A stretch of 64,000 nucleotides of DNA. Source: Collybia mongolica (Eukaryota; Basidiomycota; Agaricomycetes; Agaricales; Clitocybaceae). The stretch lies in the NCBI GenBank assembly GCA_013420905.1, contig JAAXNY010000012.1:744001-808000 (forward strand), read 5' to 3'. Positions 53,292 to 64,000 of this stretch are shown piece by piece (the stretch's first letter is position 1; each line of letters opens with the position of its first letter). The notes below the pieces were generated by a model. It had not been told where the DNA came from. It made no database searches and saw only the letters and a program-made list of their open reading frames with translations. Made by a program: the position numbers and the translations under genes.

Positions 53292-54713
53292 ATGGCTGAC
53301 TTTTCGAGTACAGGTACAACCCTACCCTGTTCGAACCCCATGGCAGAACATCAAGACAACGATCCCGGCCGATGGTCAGATATCGCTCCTCGAATCCAGC
53401 ATTCGAATTCCAGCTTTAACAGCGTTGAGGCGCTCCGTGTACAGGAACTTCCCCCAGAACTCATCGCAAAAATCATCCATTTTTTTCTGGAAGATATTCC
53501 AAATGTCACAGTACTACCCCAGCATACTCGTTCGCGCCATCCTCGACTTCAGATTACCCAGGTCTGCACAGCATGGCGTGCTATTGCTTTTAGTATCTAT
53601 GATTTGTGGGAGCTAGCGGTCTATGGGAACTCCCCTGGATCATGCAATCTTGCGAATTCCTGGCTTCGTCAAATCACAGGCCCACGCCTTTCTTTGACGA
53701 TCATAGCTGACGGCTCATCCGACGAACTTAGGTCCGGCGTGAGGGGAAAGCCCTCAACCCCGGTAGAAGATCTCGTTATTCCACATGCGCAAAGGCTTCG
53801 AAAGCTTTCTGTGCCTGTAACGGCCAACAGTCTGAGAAAGCTCTTGCATCTTTCAGATAACTCTTTCGATAACCTGGAGATTCTACACCTACAATTTGTC
53901 GGAGGCGCACGATTGATTGTCGACACCACTTCGTCCCCGTTCATTACTGCCCCTCTCTTGCGAGAACTTTCCCTGGCGCTCGACCATGGGTTCCAAATGA
54001 AAACCCATTTCCCGTGGGCGCAGTTAACGACAATATCTGTAACTGGTATAGGCCTTGACGCTGCTGACTGTCTTTCAGTATTGTCCTGTGGTGCTTCTCT
54101 CATAGACCTTTCCCTTTCCTTCATCTCCGATATTGACTCAGAAACAGAAACCCGCATTTCAGCCCTGCGAAACCATCCACTGCACTTACCAAATGTCAAG
54201 AAACTACACCTTGATTTCAGTTGCTCCAATCCAGGCCCATTCTTACTGTTCTTGGAGCTCCCAAATCTCGTCCATCTGACGCTCGGTTCCCTGATCCTTG
54301 TCCACTGGTCACGCGCTTCCCACCGACAGTTTTTCGAATCATTCGCGCAACGTCTAGAATACTTTGAAACCAACAACAGCTATATGTTCGTTGAGCTGGA
54401 CGATGAAATTCTAACGTGGATGCCGAACCTCCGCAGCTTAATCTTGGGGCGCGATTACCGTCTTACCAATACGACATTGCAGCGGATTGCTGCAGGCGCG
54501 CTCCTCCCCAAAGTGGAGCGCCTCGACTTCTGCACAAGGGACTTCTCCCTCGTTGTGCGAATGCTCTCTGAGCGCCGAAGGAATTCGAAATCATTCGGGA
54601 GCTCTCTCGTTTGTATTAAAAAAATCAAGATCTACGCCCGGACCTGGATGGTTGATGACGAATATTGGAAGCTGCGCGCGCAGGGCGTCGAGATTCAGCT
54701 GGCACGTATATAG
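53292..54713 (+). CDS. F-box protein
   Basis: An uninterrupted 473-aa frame from MADFSSTGTTLP. The F-box is at about residues 52-105 (VQELPPELIAKIIHFFLEDIP, LQITQVCTAWRAIAFSIYDLWELAV), followed by irregular leucine-rich repeats (FDNLEILHLQF, PLLRELSLAL, FPWAQLTTISV, LPNVKKLHLDFS, LPNLVHLTLG, MPNLRSLILG) and an end similar to the other family members (KLRAQGVEIQLARI). It is a probable SCF ubiquitin-ligase receptor with an unknown target. An upstream methionine frame is not conserved with the paralogues, so the start is provisional. Confidence 0.75.
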   Translation: MADFSSTGTTLPCSNPMAEHQDNDPGRWSDIAPRIQHSNSSFNSVEALRVQELPPELIAKIIHFFLEDIPNVTVLPQHTRSRHPRLQITQVCTAWRAIAFSIYDLWELAVYGNSPGSCNLANSWLRQITGPRLSLTIIADGSSDELRSGVRGKPSTPVEDLVIPHAQRLRKLSVPVTANSLRKLLHLSDNSFDNLEILHLQFVGGARLIVDTTSSPFITAPLLRELSLALDHGFQMKTHFPWAQLTTISVTGIGLDAADCLSVLSCGASLIDLSLSFISDIDSETETRISALRNHPLHLPNVKKLHLDFSCSNPGPFLLFLELPNLVHLTLGSLILVHWSRASHRQFFESFAQRLEYFETNNSYMFVELDDEILTWMPNLRSLILGRDYRLTNTTLQRIAAGALLPKVERLDFCTRDFSLVVRMLSERRRNSKSFGSSLVCIKKIKIYARTWMVDDEYWKLRAQGVEIQLARI

Positions 54714-55300
54714 GAATCCCCAATGACTCCGTGACCGCATGGGTCATACTGTTCGTTCCACTCATACTTCGCGGATTTAGAAAGTCCGACACCACTTCTT
54801 AGTGAGGATCAGAAGCCATCGCTCCAGCACCGTATCTACGTTCGGTCCACATTTGCCGCCGGCCGTACTCACTCCTCACATCATCGTTGCATACATACTA
54901 CTTCAGCACGACTGAATTCCTTCCACACCAACGGCTGAGATTTAGAGCGACTGGATTCCCGGAAACAAAGGTGATATAGGTTCATACTATAGGTTGGCTG
55001 CTGGTAGTTTCTTTGAATTGAGTTAGGTTGGATTTGGAATAATTAGATCGTTTAGAATATTGTTCTGAGCAGTTCTACTGCCCCCTGATGATGCCTATAG
55101 GCGAGCGCCAAAGCTTTAATGGTTGACTACCACTACCGTCCATGAATTATATACTCACCAGTAAGCAATAGGAACAGGTCAAAATACCGAAACCCGCGCC
55201 CCGCCCTCAAGGGCAGGATGGAGGTACCCCACGTGCAACAGCGACCCAGACCAATCTCGGAAGGCCCTAAGGCCAACATTGCAGAAGTGTGGTTGTGCTT
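54714..55300. other. Intergenic region, no gene seen
   Basis: Ordinary CG content; no open frame of note. It is the last stretch before the CG-poor transposon block. Confidence 0.45.
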
Positions 55301-57602
55301 CCTACTTGTCAGTAAAGATGGTCCAGCCTAAACATGCCTTTGACTTTTTTTTGCAACATATCTTGGTGAGGCTGCTCCTAATAATACTTGCTCATCCATG
55401 TCTTTTACCATATTAATGCTCAATTTATAGCATTAACATACAACATCCAATTCCATTGTGATTGACTTAGTGATGAGGTCTTTGACCTTGAAGATTCCAT
55501 TCCTGGTACTGTATTTATAAACATACCTGTTGCACCTTCACTCAAATGCAAAAAAATGCCGCACCTCCCAACAAATCTGTGATCAAGCAGTACTGGATTA
55601 CTGCATCATCTCCTGGCTTCAAGCTTCAAGCAAACAAGATCTTCTATGTGGTGTCCAAGCAATGTATGATATTCTATCCTACAAATAGCATTCAAAACTT
55701 AAATCCATCTACACAGCAATGAAGCTGGTGGAACTCATCAAGGAGACAAAAGAGTGGAGATGTGAATGGGCTAAATCTCTGTTAGAGGTTGTCATGTATG
55801 ATAGGAACTTGCAGAGGTAAAGAAGGAATCAGTACCTGTTTCTATGCAGAAAAAAGCAAAAACAAGTTTTAATTTTTTAAAACCCCATGACATGTTCTTC
55901 AATCTTCCAACTCATCTTAATCATCTTAAATTTCATTGTCATTGATATCCATGTCTAATTCAAGCACCAGGGACCCCCCTTTCCTGCAATGATTTCTTGT
56001 ATTTTCTTATTGAAAGTTGCCAGTGATGAGCTGGCATGATGAGCTTTAGTATTTTAAACTAAATATCTGGGAGAACACCCAGTAATGCAACACAGTTTCC
56101 ATAAGCTTTCATGAACAAGTACAGGATTTTGCTTTAAAAACTGCCTATAACCTGGCCTCTCAGAGATTACACATCATGGACCCTAGATCTCACCTTAACT
56201 GATTCTTATGGCAAGTGTGTTCCACCTATTTATTTCTATAGGTCAGCACTGACTACACATTTCTAGTTTAACCAGACCCATGGGCACACTTACACTTGCA
56301 TGAAGATATACCACTGAGACATGATACATTAATCTGAAGAGCATTGACAAAGATGTTTGGGGGGGTATTTGGGGGGATGTGGACAGCAGGCAGGACACCT
56401 GGAACAAAAAAGCTCAGTGGGTATTCATCACAATCAGGACTGTGAAAGCTCACATAACAGGGCATGGTGTTACAAGGTCACTAAGTGTGACAGCCTTGAA
56501 TCCTCAGGTGTGAACTGATGAACAGTTAATTTGTGCAGTATTGTATGTATTGTATTAGAGACATTTGTTATTAGGAGATTCACAGCTGGAACATGGGGGG
56601 CAAGTAAAGTATTAGATGGTATTGTATTTGAGTGTAGTAGAACTAGTTTCAGTGACACTTGCCAGCCATCAATTAAATGGTGTTGAAACATGTGTTGGTT
56701 GGTGAAGGTGGTGCTGTTGGACAAGTGCAAAAGTTTCTTTGTTGATTATGATATCCATAGTTTGTGAACACACATGGATGCAACATCCCTGAGACTGTAG
56801 ATTCAATGTAACAACCACTGACAAGAATGCATTGAAGACACATACACATGCTTGAGCAAGCAGTTGTGATGAATATGGTGTATCAATAAAATTGATTTAC
56901 AAAGGGCATATGTAAGGTAATAAAGGACTAATCATGGTGTGAAGTAGCTTACCAAAACATGATTGAAGGCCAAATATATGCAGTCAGGGAAACAACAACT
57001 GCAATATACAAGATCAGATGATTGTAGAGTATTCCAAATCTTTACACCCTCTTCAACTGGGTCTCCTAAACCACAAAGGTAATGAGTGATGGCCCAAAAA
57101 AAGAGGGTGAGTTTCTGTGTAGCTTTCCTGAATGACATATTGTACATGAAGACAGTCTATGACTTGTTCAGGTGATGTAACCTGTTTGCCAAGGCACAGA
57201 GCATTTATTATACTGAGTGTTTGTTAAGGACCCCCAAAGCTTTATGAAAGGTTTGTTTGAAAAGTGTAGCAGATATAAAGTCATTAATTACTTATATGAA
57301 TAAAACTAGAGGGGGAAAGAGGTGGAGATACATGAGGTGCCAAGGAGAATTTGTCATGAAGACTAGATTTCAGAGCAGCAAAGAGTGGGTAACCCATCAT
57401 TCAATCCACATCAGCATACCCAAAGATGAAGCCACTTTTGAGTTGCTTCTTGGCCATTGCAATTTGGGAGTGTAAGGCCCCACAGAGTCAAACCAAACAT
57501 GTGCAGGTGGTGGAAGTGATGGGAGGGAAGTGGGTTCAATTGTTGTATGTGTGGGTGGTGGAATTGACATAAGAGAAGTGAGTTCAATTGGGGCAGAAGG
57601 AT

Positions 57603-57824
57603 TCAGGATGTGATGGGGGTTTGGAGAGTGAGGGTGACAATGTCCAGCTGTTCAAGGGTTGTGGTTCTGACCCTTGGCTTCAGCTTGGATTGCCTGAGAC
57701 AGCCAGTTAACCAACTGTCTGGGTTTCTTTGCTCCCTATAGGTAAAGTAGACTACTGCAAGGAAGAGGGTCCAGAAAACAACAGCGAATATGATGATGAG
57801 TGCAATGGCAGTTTGGTTGGACAT
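57603..57824 (-). CDS. Small membrane-anchored open frame downstream of the integrase
   Basis: 73 codons starting MSNQTAIALIIIFAVVFWTLFLAVVYFTYREQRN: one clear membrane segment and a basic end. It begins about 15 bp after the stop of the chromodomain integrase on the same strand and may be a third frame of the retroelement or chance. Confidence 0.3.
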   Translation of the reverse strand: MSNQTAIALIIIFAVVFWTLFLAVVYFTYREQRNPDSWLTGCLRQSKLKPRVRTTTLEQLDIVTLTLQTPITS

Positions 57825-57838
57825 GGTGTAAGATGATG

Positions 57839-59290
57839 TTAAGGTTGTGAAGGGGTTAAGTGATCATTGTCTGGCTCAGTTAAGTTGTACAGTGGTTTCC
57901 ATGTGATCTGATTATATAATGCTCCAATTTGCCAAGGAGCCCCTGGCCTGGAGTGATGGAATTCCTGAACAGCATCCTTTGCATGTCCCATATTATGTGC
58001 AGGTTCCCAAATGTTCTCTTTATGTGGATACCCTTTCCACTTGACAAGGTAGTAGAGGCATTTCTGGATCATTTTGGAATCTAAGATCTTCTCAATCTCA
58101 TATTCTTCTTCATCTTCAATGAGAACTGGTGGTTTGGGTATCTCTAGAACTTTTCTAGGAATATTGTCTGCAATGTGGGGTTTTAATTTTACCACATTAA
58201 ATACAGGGTGAACCTTCCATGTTGCAGGGAGTTTGAGTTTGTAAGCATGAGATCCAACCTTCTCCAGAATTTCAAAGGGGCCCAAGCATTTATCATCAAG
58301 CTTCTTTGAAGGTCAGTTTGTCCAAAGGTCTTCAGCATCCAACCACACCTTTTGGCCAATCGCATAATTAGGTGCCTCCTGACATTTTGCATTGTAGAAC
58401 CTAGACATGTCTTCTGCTGCCTTTTTCAATGCAGCTTGGGCCTCCTCTCATGCCTTCTTCATTCATTGTGCAAAGTCATTGGCTGCCTCTACTGATGATT
58501 CCCTGTTGATTTCCATTCCTGTATAGGGGTGTCTGCCATATTCCAGAAAGAAGGGAGATTGTTTAGTTGTGCTTTGAATTTTGTTGTTATAAGAGAATTC
58601 TGCAATTGAAAACCATTCCACCCAATCATCCTGGTGGTAGTTAACAAACAGGTGTAGGTACTGTTCTATCTCCTGATTTAGTCATTCTGTTTGACCATCA
58701 GTTTGTGGGTGATAGGCAGTGGATAGCATAGTCTCTACTCCAAGCAGTTTGTTTAAGGCCTTCATAAATCGAGATGCAAATTGTGGACCCCAATCTGATA
58801 TGATTCTCTTAGGAATTCCATGGTGTTTCCACATATGATCACAATAGAGGCGAGCTGTTCCTTCTGCTGTTTGTTCTATATTTGTAGGGAATATGTGAAT
58901 CCTTTTGATCAACCTGCACACAGCAACTTGGATAGCATCATATCCTTGGCATGACAGTAACCCTACAATCATATCTGTGGAGATGTCCTCCCATGGTTGG
59001 GTTGGTACCCGATTTGGAGATAATGTTCCACTTGGTTTTGCTGGAAATGTCTTTGTACATTGACAAGCTTGACATGAGCAGACATAGTTCAGCATGTATT
59101 GGTGAAGGTTTGTCCACCAGTAATTCCTAAGGACTAGCTCAGCTGTTTTATATTGTCCTGGATGTCCAACAATAGGGGTACTATGGTGTTACTGCATAAT
59201 TTCATAGCATAACTTCTCATCCCTTGGAACATAGACCCAATGATAGGGCCCAAAAATTGTTTGCACTTGAGAAGTCAACAAGTAAGGCTA
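57839..59290 (-). pseudogene. Truncated Ty3/gypsy polyprotein: integrase and chromodomain
   Basis: Reading on the minus strand: a zinc-binding part (HHSTPIVGHPGQYKT, WWTNLHQYMLNYVCSCQACQ), the integrase core with WEDISTDMIVG, IISDWGPQFASRFMKALNK and STAYHPQTDGQTE, then GPFEILEKVGSHAYKLKLP and a chromodomain (YEIEKILDSKMIQKCLYYLVKWKGYPHKENIWEP). Reverse transcriptase and protease are missing on the 5' side. Stops include TGA directly after QTDGQTE, where Arg is standard, and TGA in the following helical part; Trp replaces Arg in ISDWGPQ. No LTR is recognised. Non-functional. Confidence 0.82.
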
Positions 59291-59643
59291 TTAGTATCAT
59301 TTCTAATAACCAAGTTAATGGTAATAGAGGATTAGAGTCAAGCTCTGAGATGGCTAATCAGAGTGAACTAGTCTAATGATTAATACACTATCAGTACAGA
59401 GGACTATGAGTATGGACTATTATTAGTTCTATTCACCATGCCCAGTTACAACCTTGGTATCTTAAATCATAAGTAACCATTGTAGTATAATATCATTAGT
59501 CCAGGGATCATCATTAATAGGAGATGTAATTGTAAATTCAGGACTTGCACAACCCAAGGCCAGAGTCTGATCAGGGGTGCTTGGTGTTAACTACTGGAAA
59601 GACAGGACACTGTAAATAACAACTGGAATGATTAGGAGAAGTA

Positions 59644-59870
59644 CAGTAGGCAATAAAACCATTTCAATGTTTTCACATTCTGTAAAGATGCATCCATATG
59701 TCAGAAAATAAAAATTGGAAAAATATGAAAGAATTACAGAAGCTGCATTGATGTCATATAATGTTGCTTATATAATGTCTTTGCACCACTTCCATTTTTG
59801 GTAGCAAAATCACAGGATACATACAAAGCCATCATTGAAACGGTTTTGTTGCCCATTATTAAAAAGTAAG
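59644..59870 (+). repeat. Left arm of the Tc1-like element
   Basis: The outer motif GGCAATAAAACCATTTCAATG near 59649 and an inner motif, CATTGAAACGGTTTTGTTGCC near 59833, are inverted to each other, so the arm is itself a small inverted-repeat unit. Confidence 0.8.
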
Positions 59871-59882
59871 AAAGTGGTAAAA

Positions 59883-60800
59883 CTAGTACTTGGTATATCC
59901 TCCTTTGGCCCTCAACACTGCAGCAATACATCTAGGCATGCTCTCAATCAATCCTTGACAGACAGACTTATCTATTGCTTCCCACTCTTTCTCCACTTGC
60001 TCCCAAAGCTCATGCTGGCTGTGTGGAGAATTTTCATATTCATTGAGCTTCATTTTGAGGTGATGCCAAAGATGTTCAATAGGATTCATGTCAGGTGACT
60101 GTGCAGGCCACTTCATAACATTGAAACTATTGTCCTTGAACCAGTTTTGGACCTTCTTGCTTGTGTGTTTGGGGTCATTGTCCTGCTGGAAGATGATATC
60201 AGCAGGGGTTTTCCCATAGTGATGAAGGGAATCTTGAAGCTCATCCTCCATGATGGATACATAGAGGTCTGCATCCATCTTTCCCTCAATCCTGGTTGCA
60301 TATCCAACCCCATCCCACCCCATGCAGCCCCATACCATCACATTACCACCTCCAAACTTCAGTGTCCCCTCTACAATCCTATCACTCAACTACTCCCCTA
60401 CCTCTTTCCAGATCCATTTCCTTCCATCTGACCCCAGACAGTTAATTTTGGTTTCATCAGACCATATAACCCTTTTCCAGTCCTCCAGAGTCCACTCCTT
60501 GTGCCTTTCTGCAAAGTCCAACTGATCCCTCCTATGACAGGTTTTGAGAAGAGGCCATTTTTGTTTTACTGCAGGCCATAAACCATGCTTTTTCAAGTTG
60601 CGACAAATAGTTTGGGAGGAAATGGATTGGTTGGTGACATCTTGAAGAGCTTTGGTGACTTGGACTGCATTATCAGCCTTGCCCATGCAAATGATGTGCT
60701 TTGCATAGCTAATATTGGCAGAAGTGAGCTTGGAAGTGCCTGCATCAAGCAGTGTGATGACATGAGAGCACTGAGCAGGGGTAAGAGATCACATAGTGTG
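59883..60800 (-). pseudogene. Tc1-like transposase with nonsense mutations
   Basis: Reading from about 60800: SLTPAQCSHVITLLDAG, KALQDVTNQSISSQTICRNLKKHGL, WKRVIWSDETKINCLGSDG with the first catalytic Asp; a TAG; then SDRIVEGTLKFGGGNVMVWGCM, IIFQQDNDPKHTSKK with the second Asp, and SPDMNPIEHLWHHLK with the Glu, to GGYTKY and a stop. The DDE residues are all present. A TAG (probably from CAG) interrupts the middle, and the codon after the presumed start is TGA where related proteins have Arg (MRSLTPAQC). Both are C-to-T. It could be mobilised in trans. Confidence 0.8.
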
Positions 60801-60929
60801 TTTGGGGGCATTAGAGCACTTGAACACTCTGTATTTATACTAAAATATGAGCAAGTCACATGACTTTGTTTAATACATTAAACAATAAACAAAGTCATGT
60901 GACTACAGTTAAGATCTCAGCACTTATTT

Positions 60930-61153
60930 ATTTTTTTACAATGGGCAACAAAACCATTTCAATGATGGCTTTGTATGTATCCTGTGATTTTGCTACCAAA
61001 AATGGAAGTGGTGCAAAGACATTATGTAAGCAACATTATATGACATCAATGCAGCTTCTGTAATTTTTTCATATTTTTCCAATTTTTATTTTCTGACATA
61101 TGGATGCATCTTTACAGAATGTGAAAACATTGAAATGGTTTTGTTGCCTACTG
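60930..61153 (-). repeat. Right arm of the Tc1-like element
   Basis: A near-perfect inverted copy of 59644-59870, again with the terminal motif present at its outer end and in inverted form at its inner end (GGCAACAAAACCATTTCAATG near 60945). Confidence 0.8.
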
Positions 61154-61866
61154 TAAAAGACAGTGCCACACTGTTTTAAAAATAGCCAAGTGTGCTGCTG
61201 AGCATTGATAAGAGTTTAGCCAGCTCTCTTTTTATTGGCCAAGTAATAAGTAATAACATAATTGGCATGAATGGCATGCACACCAAGTTGTAGAGGATGA
61301 GTCAGCATTAAAACATAAGCCCTTGGTGCAGAAAGGTCTTGTTCTGCATAAATCTTGATTAGAATCATCTCAAAGTATTTGGCTAAAGAGATCACAGAAT
61401 TGAAGAGTTCAGTTCACTTGGAACTTAGTACTTGTATCATCCAATGGAATTATTAGGCACTTGGCCTTTGGTGCACTTGGCACCTTTGTTTTAAAAAGTC
61501 ACTTGGACTCATTGATATGTTTGGGATCATTAATAATTGAACATACACTTGGTACTCAGTCTAGTGAATTGAAAGATATTATAAAATATACCTAAGGTCT
61601 AAACACTTGTATTAAGACTTTGTCCAAATTAAACCTGTTGAGAGATCAGTGAAAAGGCCTTGACTAGTACTATTTAAAAACTTAGTGCTTTCATGCACTC
61701 GAACCTGAACTCAAATCAGGCAATTCCTACTGTTTGTGTGTTGATTGTTAGATTTGGTGTGTGTGTGTGTGTAAGAGATTACATTTCATAACATCAGCAC
61801 ACTTATAGCCCAGGAGCCCCCTTTCACCAATGTGCAAGTGCAAGTGCCAATGCTGATGTCCAATGT

Positions 61867-62558
61867 GTGAAGTCAGAGCCATGTGCACAGAATTGGGCAT
61901 GCCCCTTACAGCTTGGGGCTGAGGCCAACATTAACTGTTACTTATGTGGGCAAACTACAAAGCTCAAAGACATGAGGAATCATGTGGGAAGGCACTTGCT
62001 TTTTGCTCAGAAGAAAACAAATCAATTTGAGAAGTTACTACCTGGTGTATCTATGGAGTCTCTGATTGACCCATGTGGTTGGTGTGGGATGGATGGGTGT
62101 AATACACAGCTTGTGAAAAAGGGCAATACATTTTCCACCACCTCAAATTGCCAGTATCATTACTCAATGGAAGAGCAAAGCAGGTGTCAAAAGCATCACC
62201 ATGTACAAATCTACCAGTCCACTGTCCAATATGTCTGCCTACTCCCATGGGACAACAGAAAACATTCTGGAAATACAATTTTCTGTGGCACCTTGCAAGT
62301 GAGCATCCTGCAGAAGATAACAGTCAGCTATATTCAGTGCCTCCTGAGTTCTACTTACTCACTTACATAACACCTCAAGAGGAAACATACATGGGTATCA
62401 GTCAAGATGAGACAGATACATACAGGGATTATTATACACTTCCTGACACTGACAATATAGATGGGATGGAAGAAGTTGTTGAGAAAGCTCAGAAAAGGGA
62501 AAGAGCAGCATCTAGCACACTACCACAGCCACCAAAAAAGATTATTAGATCAATGTAA
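61867..62558 (+). pseudogene. Transposon-associated Cys/His-rich protein, frameshifted
   Basis: The first frame has INCYLCGQTTKLKDMRNHVGRHLL and DPCGWCGMDGCNTQLVKKG with SNCQYHYS. Near 62150 the match moves to another frame with KASPCTNLPVHCPICLPTPMGQQKTFWKYNFLWHLASEH and the end KRERAASSTLPQPPKKIIRSM. The order of Cys/His clusters is that of a C-terminal region I know from repeated, unnamed genes of Agaricomycetes. The frameshift makes it non-functional. Confidence 0.55.
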
Positions 62559-62927
62559 ACATTAATTTTATTAGGTGGCAACTAGATACACTACCAATAG
62601 CAGGCCAAGTTAGTACTGGTTGCAGTAAGAAGCAAGAGATTCAGAGTTGTTTTGAAATGTGTTCAACTTAGCCGAAATTAGCCGAACTGAATTTCCTACT
62701 TGAGGCATTGTCCCATGGAGGACCCTACAAGACCCTTGATGTAAGGGTCCAGGGGAGTCATGGTCTTGGATTCTTCTATGGTGCTGTGTGCTTAGTCACC
62801 ACCACTTCCGGGCAATGGCGGAATTGGCAGGTGGAAAAAAAAAAAATTCAGCCAGTGTATATTTTCCGGTATAGTCATGATGGAGTAGCATGGTAGACAA
62901 CATTTGAAATATAAATTATTCATTCTG

Positions 62928-64000
62928 TATGGCCCAACCACAAAACACACGAAAGGCAGCGGCAGCTTGAGCTCGGACAGGCAAAGCACAAAAGAAAAAC
63001 AAGTTCAATGATGAAGCCGCTGGGGAATCAAGTTCAAGCAACACGGCACTAATAGGAGACAGCAACATTGAATGTACCAGCTGGACAGGAGGTGTCAATC
63101 ACATCCTGTCAGATTTTGAGGATGATGAAACATGGGAGGATACCCACTCAGTGACTGATAGTCTCAACTCTGCTGAAAGTGAAATTGACAGTGATGACTC
63201 ATCACTGATGAGGACCTTGATCTCGAAGAACTTGAAGGCCAGGATCTGGTGGAGGGCCTAAAGAAGCATTGGGAGCTGGAGCTGGAGCTGCAAATGCTCA
63301 CACAGCTGACACCATATGAGCTTCTGTTGGAAAAGAGGACATCACAGGAGTGGAAGAATGCCGAAGCAAAGCGAAGACTGGGGTACAATGGGCTATCAGA
63401 CTGACGGAAGCGAGAAATCAACCAGAAGCTGCATGAGAAGGAGGAACAGGACAAGGTGACACAAGAAAGGTGAGTAAAGACTGCTCAAGTGACATGGAAC
63501 CTCACCAGAGCTCTCTGGTACAGTGAGCAAGCAGCGAGATTCTGCAGCTTCTTCACCCTAAAACCTCCCAGCCCATCACCAGCCCCAGGTGGTGTATCTG
63601 ATGTCCCAAATGCACATGCAAATGAGTCAAGTGCACCCACATCACCAAGACCAGAGAATGACCCACCCAATGACTCAGCAGTTCTCGATAACTTGGATAT
63701 GGATGCTGTCTGCCATGGATACTGGTCCAACATGTCTGATGACGAGCTTCAGGACAATGAATGGAATAATTTGGATAACGACCAACCTGAGACAGAGCAC
63801 GCTGACAAGGCACCCACACTTCATCCAACTTCATCCACCAATGTTGTCCCACCCCCTCCACAAAAATGACAAAAGCTTGACATCCGAGCTCATGACACAA
63901 GAAAAAAAGCCCAGGAAGTCTGTCGCCAGATCCTGCAGAAAAGCCTAGTTGACATTAAGAAGCTTATTGCATCAAAGTGAACCGAGTTCAATGCTGGTCA
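62928..64000 (+). pseudogene. 5' part of a transposon gene, broken, runs off the window
   Basis: MAQPQNTRKAAAA, stop, ARTGKAQKKNKF...; an acidic part; then DLEELEGQDLVEGLKKHWELELELQMLTQLTPYELLLEKRT, QEWKNAEAKRRLGYNGLSD, stop, RKREINQKLHEK; an intron near 63472; a Pro/Asp-rich part; and ending AQEVCRQILQKSLVDIKKLIASK, stop, TEFNAGQ. This arrangement precedes the DDE domain of a repeated Agaricomycete transposon family. In each of three places the stop is TGA where Arg (CGA) fits. The catalytic part lies outside the window. Confidence 0.55.

Larger units (their letters stand above)
59644..61153 (-). mobile_element. Tc1/mariner-like element, 1510 bp
   Basis: Ends CAGTAGGCAA at both sides (inverted), flanked by TA on both sides (59642-59643 and 61154-61155), the target duplication of Tc1/mariner. 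The inverted arms are about 225 bp (59644-59870 and 60930-61153) and nearly identical. Between them lies one transposase frame on the minus strand. Confidence 0.88.
55301..62800. other. CG-depleted transposon block
   Basis: Stretches of hundreds of bases contain no CG dinucleotide (for example 55321-55559 and most of 55562-57200), whereas TG and CA are abundant. Gene-bearing parts of the window are rich in CG. It contains Ty3/gypsy, Tc1-like and other transposon remnants. The pattern fits long-term cytosine methylation and deamination. Between 55300 and 57600 I see no recognisable gene; short frames such as MQKNAAPPNKSVIKQYWI near 55546 are probably transposon debris. Confidence 0.7.

Noticed and set aside
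53669..54376. 235-aa minus-strand open frame
   Set aside because: Antisense shadow of the F-box gene at 53292-54713.
1..64000. CRISPR arrays, riboswitches, bacterial operons, rRNA genes
   Set aside because: No regularly spaced repeats with unique spacers and no bacterial signals; intron-rich genes and fungal families show a eukaryotic nuclear sequence.

Overview
The window is from the nuclear genome of a filamentous basidiomycete, most likely an Agaricomycete. The genes contain many 45-100 bp GT-AG introns. The protein families are typical of mushroom-forming fungi: F-box proteins with N-terminal coiled coils, fungal seven-transmembrane proteins, a DUF6532 protein and a Plavaka transposase. 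The transposons are Plavaka, hAT, Tc1/mariner and chromodomain Ty3/gypsy elements. All gene models below are read by eye from the sequence; intron borders are stated where I could fit them.  Layout. 0-5 kb: a long BCAS3/WD40-like gene on the minus strand. 5-14 kb: a cluster of tandemly duplicated genes for single-pass membrane proteins with C-terminal PPxY motifs (two intact copies, one degenerate), with two unrelated hypothetical genes between them. 14.5-30.6 kb: a 16,055-bp element that sits inside a further member of that membrane-protein family. It has 18-bp terminal inverted repeats, a 2-bp target duplication, an intact four-exon Plavaka transposase, an apparently intact DUF6532 gene, a small 118-aa gene, and broken pieces of five host genes: TCF25/RQC1, a PMCA-type calcium ATPase, glycogen debranching enzyme, a cytochrome P450 and a HAMP-repeat histidine kinase. 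Removing the element and one target copy restores the reading frame of the interrupted gene.  30.9-40 kb: seven-transmembrane genes, one probably decayed, two intron-containing tRNA-Arg(ACG) genes, and an F-box gene with a frameshift. 40-48 kb: an intact F-box gene and a roughly 2.5-kb tandem duplication of a second F-box-like gene. One duplicate is intact. The other carries a deletion and a 646-bp hAT element with a perfect 8-bp target duplication. A second Plavaka-like terminus lies exactly at the duplication border. 48-55 kb: a secreted or membrane-anchored beta-type protein with a serine/threonine-rich stalk, a 100-aa protein with a cysteine-rich tail, and another F-box gene. 55-64 kb: transposon-dense DNA almost without CG dinucleotides: a truncated Ty3/gypsy integrase with chromodomain, a Tc1-like element with about 225-bp inverted arms, and two further degenerate transposon genes.  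Two processes shape the window. One is gene capture and insertion by a large Plavaka element. The other is decay by C-to-T change at CpG: in-frame CGA to TGA stops recur in the TCF25 fragment, the integrase, the Tc1 transposase and the last gene of the window. The Plavaka transposase itself is free of them, so that element looks young.
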